64,000 nucleotides of DNA, from the NCBI GenBank assembly GCA_945829235.1, contig CALZUA010000004.1:1-64000 (forward strand), in the 5' to 3' direction. Each line of letters opens with the position of its first letter. The first letter of the stretch is position 1. Source of the stretch: an uncultured Clostridia bacterium. Its GTDB lineage: Bacteria > Bacillota > Clostridia > Oscillospirales > Ruminococcaceae. The translations under genes and the position numbers were made by a program. The notes beneath the pieces are model-generated. The model searched no databases. It was not told where the DNA came from and saw only the letters and a program-made list of their open reading frames with translations. This document shows, piece by piece, positions 28,979-37,239 of this stretch.

Positions 28979-29008
28979 CCCTCCGAATTTTCGGAGGGAA
29001 TTTTTTTG
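28979..29008 (+). terminator. Rho-independent terminator after ABC operon
   Basis: CCCTCCGAATTTTCGGAGGG + T-rich tract. Confidence 0.9.
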
Positions 29009-29102
29009 TATGTTGACAAGGATTTGAAAATATGTTATAATGTACATAACCGAGCGAATGGACGCGGTGTTCATTGCCGGAAACGATTTGGAGGTAAATA
29101 TT

Positions 29103-29501
29103 ATGTTTTGTAGTTCTTGCGGAAAAGAAATAAATGACCAGGCGGTTGTTTGCCCTTACTGCGGCGCGAAGACAGCGAATGCTCAGCAAATTCCTCAGCA
29201 ACCCGACTTTGGCGCTCAGCAAAACTATGGCGCTCCGCAACAAAATCCCTACATGAACCAGTACCCTCAGCCGATTGAGGCTGATGAAACCAACGTTGGA
29301 ATTGTAGTTGTAAGTGTGCTTTTCCCGATTATCGGAATAATTCTCGGCGCGGTTAACATGAGCAACGGCAAGAAAAAGTCGGGCAAGGCATATCTGATGG
29401 CGGGTATAATTGCGTTTGCGGTGGAGTTGGTAATCAGTATTATTATAATTGCTGTTGTTCTATCCAATCCTGCGCTAAGACTTGCTTGGTTTTTGAGCTA
29501 A
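29103..29501 (+). CDS. Zinc-ribbon domain membrane protein, paralogue 1
   Basis: MFCSSCGKEINDQAVVCPYCGAKT; C-terminal TM segments with GKKKSGKAY. Confidence 0.85.
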   Translation: MFCSSCGKEINDQAVVCPYCGAKTANAQQIPQQPDFGAQQNYGAPQQNPYMNQYPQPIEADETNVGIVVVSVLFPIIGIILGAVNMSNGKKKSGKAYLMAGIIAFAVELVISIIIIAVVLSNPALRLAWFLS

Positions 29502-29692
29502 TTCCGAAATATACAATCTGTAATTTTTGCGAATAATATAACAAATCTTATTTGAGCAGATGACATTTCCTCAGCCGATTTATGCCGCTTAACTCAAAAA
29601 TTCCCAAGAGTGATAAATTGAAATAATGACAAATCGTATTTTGCTAGCAAAATATTACAAGTTGTAGATAAAGTTGGCGCAAGGAGGCTGGT

Positions 29693-30130
29693 ATGATTTG
29701 CATAACTTGCGGGAAAGAGATAGTTGGCGATTCTTCAATTTGTCTGTGTTGCGGGTGCCTAACGGGTGATGGGCAGTTGCCTGCGCCCGTGAAAAAACGG
29801 AATGTTGACAAAATCAATCCGCTTAGCACTTCATACAATCCAGTCGGCACCCCCAACAACCCTTACTTCAACAACAGCCAAAACACCAACTTCATCAACC
29901 AAAACCCAACCGCACCCGACAAGGTGAACCCATGGCTTGTGATTTTGACGTTGATTTTTCCGGTTATCGGGCTGATTATCGGCGTGTCTGACCAAAACCA
30001 CGGAAAGAAAAAATCCGGTAAAGTTTACACCCTCATCGCGACAATCAATTTGGGTTTACTGTTCATTTTAGGTGCAATTGGTGCAGTTATTTTTGTTTAC
30101 TTTTGGTATAGATTGATGACTCGCCAATAG
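29693..30130 (+). CDS. Zinc-ribbon domain membrane protein, paralogue 2 (only clear TAG-terminated gene seen)
   Basis: MICITCGKEIVGDSSICLCCGCLTG; GKKKSGKVY; stop TAG 30128-30130. Confidence 0.8.
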   Translation: MICITCGKEIVGDSSICLCCGCLTGDGQLPAPVKKRNVDKINPLSTSYNPVGTPNNPYFNNSQNTNFINQNPTAPDKVNPWLVILTLIFPVIGLIIGVSDQNHGKKKSGKVYTLIATINLGLLFILGAIGAVIFVYFWYRLMTRQ

Positions 30131-30254
30131 TCGTGCTGTTTGAAAAATGTAATTCAGCCGATACGTCGCGGGATAACTTAAATTGATTATAATTCATTTT
30201 TATACAGTTTGTAAAATCAAGTGAAGATATTACAAAACAGAGTGGCAGGAAAGT

Positions 30255-30613
30255 ATGTTTTGCAAAACTTGTGGGAAACAAATCGACAATGATTCGGTTT
30301 TTTGCAGACATTGTGGCTGTCAGACAATGTTTCCTGCGATTTCAGCCGAGAAACCCGTAGACAGTCAGGAGAACATTGGTGACAAGACAAACGGTTGGAT
30401 AGTATTTCTAAGCGTTTTGGTGCCGCTTGCAGGAACTATACTTGGAGTAAAGTATCAAAAAAAGGCAGAAAAAAATCGGGTACGACTTATCTGGTTGTTG
30501 GCATCGCTTCAGCCTTTTTAATGCTTTGTGTATTAGGCGCGTTTCTTATTCATAATGCTTTTATTGAGATTTGTCAAGCCATAATCGACAGGTTATTCTA
30601 CGGCAAAAGATGA
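30255..30613 (+). pseudogene. Zinc-ribbon domain membrane protein, paralogue 3, split by an apparent -1 frameshift at an A7 run
   Basis: Frame 1 MFCKTCGKQIDNDSVFCRHCGC...GVKYQKKAEK then -1 frame KKSGTTYLVVGIASAFLMLCVLGAFL; junction at A-runs 30457-30463 / 30469-30475. Confidence 0.7.
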
Positions 30614-30666
30614 ACTACTTTATAATATGGTAAAATTTAGCAAATTGTTTGAATCAGGAGGTCAGT

Positions 30667-31128
30667 ATGTTTTGCAGAACTTGTGGTAAAGAGATAATTG
30701 ATGAGGCGGTGATTTGCCCGTACTGCGGGTGCTTGACGGGCGTTCCGCAACAACCGCCGATGGGGCAATACGGCAACCAGTTTGTTGACAAAACCGGCAA
30801 TCCGAATAACCAGTTTGTTGACCAATACGGCAACCCGATAAATATGACCTACGACCAATACGGCAACCCCAACAACCCCTATCTTGACCGCTACGGCGTG
30901 CATAACACAACGCTACCGAATCAAACAAACGTCCCCGACGAGGTGAACGCGGGGCTTGTGGTGTTGTCGGTGTTTTTTCCGATTGTCGGCATTATTCTCG
31001 GCATCACAAATCAAAACTGCGGCAAGAACAAATCCGCAAAAGCGTACATAACCGCGGCAGTGATTGCTTGGGTATCTTGGTTCTTCCTTGTGTTTATGTT
31101 TGGAATTTTTGCGGCTGTGTTTGGTTGA
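30667..31128 (+). CDS. Zinc-ribbon domain membrane protein, paralogue 4, with YGNPNN repeats
   Basis: MFCRTCGKEIIDEAVICPYCGCLTG; repeats QYGNQFVDKTGNPNNQFVDQYGNP. Confidence 0.85.
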   Translation: MFCRTCGKEIIDEAVICPYCGCLTGVPQQPPMGQYGNQFVDKTGNPNNQFVDQYGNPINMTYDQYGNPNNPYLDRYGVHNTTLPNQTNVPDEVNAGLVVLSVFFPIVGIILGITNQNCGKNKSAKAYITAAVIAWVSWFFLVFMFGIFAAVFG

Positions 31129-31171
31129 CGGCTTGTATTCTTATTCAATAATATTACAAATTGTAGATAAA

Positions 31172-31203
31172 ATCGGGCTGTCTTTTTGGGCAACCCGATT
31201 TTT
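31172..31203 (+). terminator. Probable terminator
   Basis: AATCGGGCTG...CAACCCGATT followed by TTTT. Confidence 0.7.
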
Positions 31204-31448
31204 TAATTGCAATTCTGTCATTAAACATTTTTTTCAAGACCGCAAATGAACTTTCCCGTCAAATTAGACAAATTTTGCAAAAACCTATTGACAATATATA
31301 TAATGTATATGTAAGGTATGTCACATTTTTCCGAAAAGATGAATAAGCGATAATGTTCAATATGAAACTGAATTGCAGAAAAGAGAATTGTGTCATATCT
31401 TTGACGGTGTTGTGAATACACATAATAATTTACGAAAGGTCGGAATTT

Positions 31449-32468
31449 ATGAAAGCACTGGTATGCGAGCTCTGCGGCGGTAACGATTTTGTTAAAGAAG
31501 GCGACTTCTTTGTCTGTCAAAGTTGCGGAACAAAATATACAGCAGAAGACGCCAAAAAAATGATGATTGAGGGTACTGTTGATGTATCGGGTAGTACAGT
31601 TAAGATTGATACCAGTAACCAAATTGCAAATTTGTATGAAATGGCAAGGCGTGAAAATGGCAAGTTCGATGGAAACGCATTAAAGTATTATGAAGAAATT
31701 GTAGTAGAAAAGCCTAATGATTGGGAAGCTAATTTTTATATATCATTTTACAAAGCACAAAATAGTACTTTGGGTTCGGCATTTACAAATATACTTAGTT
31801 TGTTAGGTGCTGTTGAAGATACATTTAAGCGTGTCAAGCAATACGAACCTGAAAGTGAACACGAAAGGATATATACAGAAGTCAAACAGATGTGCAGCCG
31901 AGTATCTATTGTTTGGCGTTCATTGGCTGAAACTCAATATAAACCCCTTGGCAATGCGGGTGCAAAGAGTTATATAGAAATAGCAAGTATGACCTTTTCG
32001 TTAGACCAAGCCGTTGCCGATAACTTGATAAAATACTTCGATAATAAAGAATTAGCTTTAACAATCTATAAAGACATCATTACCAATATATGTAAAGCTT
32101 GGAATGGTTATGTTTTCGTACAGAGCGAAGCTAATGAAATAATAGAAAAAATCAAGAAGTATGAACCCGATTATGTACCGCCACAGTTACCTAAAAAAAG
32201 CGGTTGCTATGTAGCAACTTGCGTTTACGGCTCGTATGATTGCCCCGAAGTATGGACACTCCGCCGCTACCGTGATTATACACTAGCAGAAACGTGGTAC
32301 GGACGTGCATTCATTCACATATACTACGCTATCAGTCCAACTCTTGTAAAGTGGTTCGGAAAAACAAAGTGGTTTAAAAATATCTTTAAGCCTAAACTTG
32401 ACAAGATGGTTGCTAATTTGAACGCAAACGGAGTTGAAGATACACCCTACAATGACAGAAACTGGTGA
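31449..32468 (+). CDS. TFIIB-type zinc-ribbon protein with CFI-box-like C-terminal domain
   Basis: CELCGGNDFVKEGDFFVCQSCGTKYTAEDAKKMM; C-term SGCYVATCVYGSYDCPEVWTLRRYRDYTLAETWYGRAFIHIYYAISPTLVKWFG. Confidence 0.75.
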   Translation: MKALVCELCGGNDFVKEGDFFVCQSCGTKYTAEDAKKMMIEGTVDVSGSTVKIDTSNQIANLYEMARRENGKFDGNALKYYEEIVVEKPNDWEANFYISFYKAQNSTLGSAFTNILSLLGAVEDTFKRVKQYEPESEHERIYTEVKQMCSRVSIVWRSLAETQYKPLGNAGAKSYIEIASMTFSLDQAVADNLIKYFDNKELALTIYKDIITNICKAWNGYVFVQSEANEIIEKIKKYEPDYVPPQLPKKSGCYVATCVYGSYDCPEVWTLRRYRDYTLAETWYGRAFIHIYYAISPTLVKWFGKTKWFKNIFKPKLDKMVANLNANGVEDTPYNDRNW

Positions 32469-32516
32469 CACATATTATGGGGCGGGACATTCCCGCTCCA
32501 TTTTTTCGCAAACAAA

Positions 32517-32550
32517 AAAGGCGGCTTCCAACGGAAACCGCCCTCTCTTT
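32517..32550. terminator. Bidirectional-looking terminator
   Basis: AAAAGGCGGCTTCC-AAC-GGAAACCGCC + T-rich. Confidence 0.7.
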
Positions 32551-32563
32551 TATTCAATTACAA

Positions 32564-32719
32564 TCACTCAGCAGTGAAAGCGTCCTTGCCAAGACCGCAA
32601 ACGGGGCAAACCCAGTCATCGGGGATATCCTCGAATTTAGTGCCGGGCGCGATACCGCCGTCGGGATCACCCTTCGCAGGGTCATAAACATAGCCGCAGG
32701 GGCAAACGTACTTTTCCAT
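32564..32719 (-). CDS. Rubredoxin (51 aa)
   Basis: [51 protein letters not shown]; two CxxC-type knuckles; below 60-aa ORF cutoff. Confidence 0.95.
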   Translation of the reverse strand: MEKYVCPCGYVYDPAKGDPDGGIAPGTKFEDIPDDWVCPVCGLGKDAFTAE

Positions 32720-32747
32720 AATTCACACCTCGTTATCAGATTTGGGT

Positions 32748-32906
32748 TTACTTAGGGAATTTAACTTCATTCTCGCGAGCCTGATGAGCTTTGTCACGCA
32801 TATGGTTAAGACGCTTGACAATGTAGTCCAGCTTCTCGTCCTGCTGTGCCTGACGCTCTTTCAGCTCCGCTACTTCCTTGAGCAGCAAATCAAGCTTTTC
32901 TTCCAT
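32748..32906 (-). CDS. Small coiled-coil protein (52 aa) between rubredoxin and rubrerythrin genes
   Basis: MEEKLDLLLKEVAELKERQAQQDEKLDYIVKRLNHMRDKAHQARENEVKFPK; heptad pattern. Confidence 0.7.
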   Translation of the reverse strand: MEEKLDLLLKEVAELKERQAQQDEKLDYIVKRLNHMRDKAHQARENEVKFPK

Positions 32907-32919
32907 ATAGAACCTCTTA

Positions 32920-33465
32920 TTACTTGAAGTATCTGTTCAGCAAGCCCTCGAAAGCCTTGCCGTGACGAGCCTCGTCCTTTGCCATTTCGTGAACGGTGTC
33001 GTGAATAGCATCGAGGTTTGCCGCCTTAGCCTTCTTTGCAAGGTCAAGCTTGCCCTCGGTTGCACCGTGCTCAGCGGCAACGCGCTTTGTGAGGTTCTCC
33101 TTTGTAGACGCGGAAACAACCTCGCCGAGCATTTCAGCAAACTTTGCCGCGTGCTCTGCTTCTTCCCAAGCCGCCTTCTCGTAGTAAAGACCAACCTCGG
33201 GATAACCCTCGCGGTGAGCCGCTCTTGCCATTGCAAGATACATACCAACCTCGGTGCACTCGCCGGTGAAGTTAGCGCGAAGACCTTCGATGATTTCCTC
33301 GGGAACTCCGTCGGTTATACCGATTTCGTGCTCGCAAGCGAAAACGAGCTTGTCGCTCTCCTCGGTTGCCTTGAACTTGCTTCCGGGAACGCCGCACTGA
33401 GGGCACTTCTCGGGGGGATTTTCTCCTACATAAACATAGCCGCATACGGGACAAACATATTTCAT
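32920..33465 (-). CDS. Rubrerythrin family protein with N-terminal rubredoxin domain ('reverse' rubrerythrin)
   Basis: [28 protein letters not shown]; ferritin-like EXXH motifs ([26 protein letters not shown]). Confidence 0.93.
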   Translation of the reverse strand: MKYVCPVCGYVYVGENPPEKCPQCGVPGSKFKATEESDKLVFACEHEIGITDGVPEEIIEGLRANFTGECTEVGMYLAMARAAHREGYPEVGLYYEKAAWEEAEHAAKFAEMLGEVVSASTKENLTKRVAAEHGATEGKLDLAKKAKAANLDAIHDTVHEMAKDEARHGKAFEGLLNRYFK

Positions 33466-33627
33466 AATGATGTAACCTCCTTGGTTTTTTTTTTACAATT
33501 AAATTTTATCACAAATGTGCTGAAAAGTCAATACTTTCACACAATTTTTATCTTTTGTAAAAATCAGCGTTTAATTATATGCAATTTTTAACTTTATTGA
33601 GTAATTTAGAAAATTTTGTGAAAATTG

Positions 33628-33669
33628 TTGACTTTCAAGTCTAAAAGTTATATAGTAGACCTGTAAGTC
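33628..33669 (+). promoter_or_regulatory. Promoter TTGACT-17-TATAGT with two GACYTKYAAGTC palindromic operators (33630-33641, 33658-33669)
   Basis: Direct reading; one operator overlaps -35, the other lies just after -10. Confidence 0.7.
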
Positions 33670-33687
33670 AATAAATGAGGTGATAAA

Positions 33688-34290
33688 ATGAAACGGGAAG
33701 AAAAAACCAAGCTCACAAGGCAGAAAATCATTGACGCGGGCATCGCCGAGTTTGGCTCAAACGGCTACGAGAAGGCGAATATCAACAGCATAAGCGGCGC
33801 GGGGATTGCCAAAGGTCTGATTTACCACAACTTTGCCACAAAGGACGAGCTTTATCTCGAGTGCCTGCGCGCGTGTTTTGACGAGATAACCGAAGCTCTG
33901 GCTTGTCCCGATAGCATAGCCGATTACTCGGTTTATTTCAACAAGCGAATCTGCCTTTTCCGTGAAAAACGCGAGGTTGCGGCAATGGTGCTCGAAGCGC
34001 TTATCAACCCGCCGAAAATTCACCTTGAAAAAATTGCTGAAATCCGCACACAATATGACCGAATGAACGCCGAGTGGATTACCAAAATTCTAGGAAAATG
34101 CGAGCTTCGCGATGGGGTTACCTCGGAGAGCGCGTTCAGATATCTCACGTTGATGCAGGATATGTTTAATTGGTATTGCACAAATCCAAAATTTGACAGA
34201 AACAAACCCAAGGATTTGATTGAACTGCACGAGAGCGAGCTTCCGAGAATTTTTGAGTTTATGCTCCACGGTGTTTTGAAGGGGGAGTAA
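33688..34290 (+). CDS. TetR/AcrR family transcriptional regulator
   Basis: TRQKIIDAGIAEFGSNGYEKANINSISGAGIAKGLIYHNFATKDELYLECL. Confidence 0.93.
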   Translation: MKREEKTKLTRQKIIDAGIAEFGSNGYEKANINSISGAGIAKGLIYHNFATKDELYLECLRACFDEITEALACPDSIADYSVYFNKRICLFREKREVAAMVLEALINPPKIHLEKIAEIRTQYDRMNAEWITKILGKCELRDGVTSESAFRYLTLMQDMFNWYCTNPKFDRNKPKDLIELHESELPRIFEFMLHGVLKGE

Positions 34291-34292
34291 AA

Positions 34293-35531
34293 GTGGAAAT
34301 TTTGAAATGGCTTGCGGCAATCGCCATTGCGTTTGTTGTCGGGAAGCTGATAAGCAAGCTTCGGTTGCCGGCGATTCTGGGCTGGCTTATCACGGGAATT
34401 GCGGTTGGACCGTATGCGTTCGGGCTGATATCGCAGGAGCTTGTGGACGCATCGTGGTACGAAACGCTCATTCACGTTCTCGAGTGCGTTGTCGGCATAA
34501 TGATAGGCACGGAGCTGGTTTTCGGGAAAATCAAGAGCTACGGAAAAGCGCTTATTCTCACAACGCTAACGCAGTCGCTCGGCACTTTCGCGCTGGTGAC
34601 GCTGGTGTTCGGCGTGGTATTTTGGTTCACGGAAGTGCCGATTTATCTCGCGTTCATCTTCGGCGGAATTGCTCTAGCAACCGCGCCTGCGCCTGCGCTG
34701 TCGATTGTCAACGAGTTCAAAACCAAAGGTTAGCTCACAAAAACGCTCATTCCAATGGCGGCGCTGGACGATATTGTGGGAGTTGCGGTGTTTTTCACGG
34801 TCATCTCAATCATCGCTCGGCAGGTTTCCGGCGGCGCGATGTAGCTGTATATGATACCTGTGATGATTTTTCTGCCGCTGATAATCGGCGCGGCGGTTGG
34901 CAGTCTGACGGGATTTTTGCTCAAAAAGTGCAAAAACGAGAAGCTCGCTGTGGTGCTGATAATGGCTGGCGTTTTGGCAACAACCGCGGTCGGGATTTTG
35001 TGCAACAAGCACCTTATGCCGTCGCCTGTGCTGAATTTTATGCTGATGAGAATGGCGTTTTCGGCGGCGTTTGCAAATATGATTCCCGCCGAGCAACTCA
35101 AAAAAATCACAAAAGCGTTCAACCCAATACTTGGTGTCGCGATGATTGTTGTTATACTAAATCTTGGTGCACCGTTGGATTATCGGGCAGTTTTTGGCGC
35201 GGGAATTTACACGTTCATCTATATCGTGGCGCGTGCGGCGGGGAAATATTTCGGTGCGCGGCTTGGCGCAAAGGCAACGGGGCTTGACAAAAATGTTTAG
35301 AAATACCTCGGCTTGACATTGCTTCCGCACTCGGGCGTGTCGCTGGTGTTCACGGGAATTTCCGTGTCAACGCTCTCGGGCAGTGCCGACAACTGCACGC
35401 AGATAATTCGCGGGACAATCGCCGCGGCGGCTGTGATAAACGAGATTATCGCCGTAATTGCCGCAAAGAAGGGCTTTGAGCTTGCCGGTGAAATCAACTC
35501 AGTCAAATCCTCCGATAACTCACCGAGCTGA
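34293..35531 (+). pseudogene. Cation:proton antiporter (CPA2-like) frame with three in-frame TAG codons (34731, 34842, 35298)
   Basis: Single reading frame of 413 codons; ORFs 34293-34733, 34851-35300, 35313-35531 share frame and continue each other; no frameshift and no internal TAA/TGA. Confidence 0.75.
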
Positions 35532-35556
35532 TAAATGCAGTCGCGAAGCGTACAAA

Positions 35557-35662
35557 AGTTTTCGCTCAAGCCTTTTTTCAAAAGGCTTGTGGGGTGTGGG
35601 GCAAAGCCCCGCCTCTCTCACTCTATAACAAAAACCGCCGAAATCGCTCGGCGGTTTTTTCA
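35557..35662. repeat. Hairpin-rich extragenic element (caagccttttttcaaaaggcttg, ggggcaaagcccc) plus terminator (AACCGCCGAAATCGCTCGGCGGTT)
   Basis: Direct reading of nested inverted repeats. Confidence 0.7.
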
Positions 35663-35962
35663 TTACTGCATTGTGTGCTTAACGCGGTTTTTCTCCTCGG
35701 CGCGCTTGGCGTTGTTGAATCTGTCGAGCGTGCCCACGAGGTAGCCGGTTATTCTCCTGATGCGCTGAAAAGGAACGTCCGCGAAATGGTATTTCACGTT
35801 CACAAAATCCCCGTCCAGCTCCAAATCTATAGCTCTGAGGTGCTTGTCGGGATACTGCGCACCCGCCGCCTCAATGTAATAATTGATTTCATCTTGGCTT
35901 AATTTTCCGCCGGTAACATTAACGTCAATCATCTTTATCACCCCTATATTTTGTGCCCGCAT
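35663..35962 (-). CDS. Small stand-alone NrdD glycyl-radical-domain-like protein (likely start 35932)
   Basis: C-terminus RRITGYLVGTLDRFNNAKRAEEKNRVKH resembles the NrdD C-terminus (E. coli RRVCGYLGSPDARPFNAGKQEEVKRRVKH) including the radical glycine. Confidence 0.75.
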   Translation of the reverse strand: MRAQNIGVIKMIDVNVTGGKLSQDEINYYIEAAGAQYPDKHLRAIDLELDGDFVNVKYHFADVPFQRIRRITGYLVGTLDRFNNAKRAEEKNRVKHTMQ

Positions 35963-35976
35963 TGCGGTGTACTCTT

Positions 35977-36085
35977 AGTATAACACAATATCTTGTACAA
36001 GTCAATTGTGATTTTGTACAATATTTAGGACAATATTTTGTGATAAACGCTAAAATTTCCCGTAAACCCGCACTATATCTTGTAT
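35977..36085 (-). promoter_or_regulatory. Promoter (TTGACT-17-TATACT) with NrdR-box-like sites at 35983-35998, 36028-36043 and 36070-36085
   Basis: ACACAATATCTTGTAC, GGACAATATTTTGTGA, GCACTATATCTTGTAT; first box exactly in the -35/-10 spacer; boxes 2 and 3 start 42 bp apart. Confidence 0.7.
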
Positions 36086-36139
36086 TCAAGATATATCCGC
36101 ACCACGAAAATTTTGGCTAAAAATTGCTCGGGTATACCT

Positions 36140-36412
36140 TTAACCCTTATCCCCGCGCGCCTGACGCACCATATCTTCCACAACGATGTCGTAAATTTCA
36201 CCGAGCGTGCGGCAATATTCTAAAATTTTCCAAGGCTCGTTGGTGTGGAAATGCAATTTAGCAACATCATCATCGGCAACCACAAGCAGGCTGTCGCCCT
36301 CAAAATGCTCGCGGATATACTCGTCGATGATATCCTCGTCCAAATCCTGCCCGTCAATCAAAAGCTGAGTGTCGTATCTGTACTGAATTTCTTCCATTAT
36401 TTTTTCCTCCAT
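36140..36412 (-). CDS. 90-aa protein resembling the YloV/FakA C-terminal (DAK-associated) domain
   Basis: YRYDTQLLIDGQDLDEDIIDEYIREHFEGDSLLVVADDDVAKLHFHTNEPWKILEYCRTLGEIYDIVVEDMVRQ. Confidence 0.6.
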   Translation of the reverse strand: MEEKIMEEIQYRYDTQLLIDGQDLDEDIIDEYIREHFEGDSLLVVADDDVAKLHFHTNEPWKILEYCRTLGEIYDIVVEDMVRQARGDKG

Positions 36413-37239
36413 TTCATCGAAATATCAAACGCCTTCACGCTGTGCGTGAGCGCTCCAAGACTGATTATATCAACGCCCGTTTCGGCTTTTTCGCGGATAT
36501 TGTCAAGCGTGACGTTGCCCGAAGCCTCGGTTTTCGCGCGCCCGCCGATGTAGTCAACCGCTTCTTTCATCTGCGAGTTTGTCATATTGTCGAGCATTAT
36601 CACGTTCACGCCGCACGCAACCGCTTCTTTCACCTCGTCAAGATTGCGCGTTTCAACCTCAATCTGCAACATATGCCCCGCCTTTTTCCGCAGTGCTTCA
36701 ACCGCCGCGGTTATCCCGCCGTAAGCGTCGATGTGGTTGTCCTTGAGCATTGCCGCGTCCGTGAGGTTGTAGCGGTGATTTTTGCCGCCGCCGACCGTCA
36801 CCGAGTACTTTTGCAACGCGCGCAGTCCCGGAAGCGTTTTTCTTGTGTCGGTAATCGAAGCCTTCGTTCCCGCAACCGCCTCAACGCACTTATTCGTGTA
36901 AGTCGCGATACCGCTCATGTGCTGTAAAATGTTGAGCGAGGTGCGCTCGGCTTTGAGCATAAGGCGCGTGTGACCGCTGAAATTCGCGATAATATCGCCG
37001 TTTTTCACCTTGTCGCCGTCCTTTTTGAGCAACTCAATTTTCAGCTCGGGATCCAAAATCGTGAAAACTCTCAGCGCGACCTCAATTCCCGCGAGTATTC
37101 CGTCGTCTTTTGCCACAAAATAAGCCTCGGAGATATCGTTGTCGTCAATCAGCAAATCCGCGGTGCTGTCGATGTAGTTGATGTCCTCGGAGAGCGCGGT
37201 TTTAATCAAATCGTCGATGTAAAACGGGAGAAGTATCAT
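36397..37239 (-). CDS. nadC: Carboxylating nicotinate-nucleotide diphosphorylase
   Basis: ERTSLNILQHMSGIAT, DTRKTLPGLRALQKYSVTVGGGKNHRYNLTDAAMLKDNHI. Confidence 0.96.
   Translation of the reverse strand: MILLPFYIDDLIKTALSEDINYIDSTADLLIDDNDISEAYFVAKDDGILAGIEVALRVFTILDPELKIELLKKDGDKVKNGDIIANFSGHTRLMLKAERTSLNILQHMSGIATYTNKCVEAVAGTKASITDTRKTLPGLRALQKYSVTVGGGKNHRYNLTDAAMLKDNHIDAYGGITAAVEALRKKAGHMLQIEVETRNLDEVKEAVACGVNVIMLDNMTNSQMKEAVDYIGGRAKTEASGNVTLDNIREKAETGVDIISLGALTHSVKAFDISMKWRKK

Noticed and set aside
34307-35287. 326-aa alternative-frame ORF across the antiporter
   Set aside because: Basic, Cys/His/Arg-rich translation typical of a +2 shadow; the TAG-interrupted frame carries the antiporter similarity.
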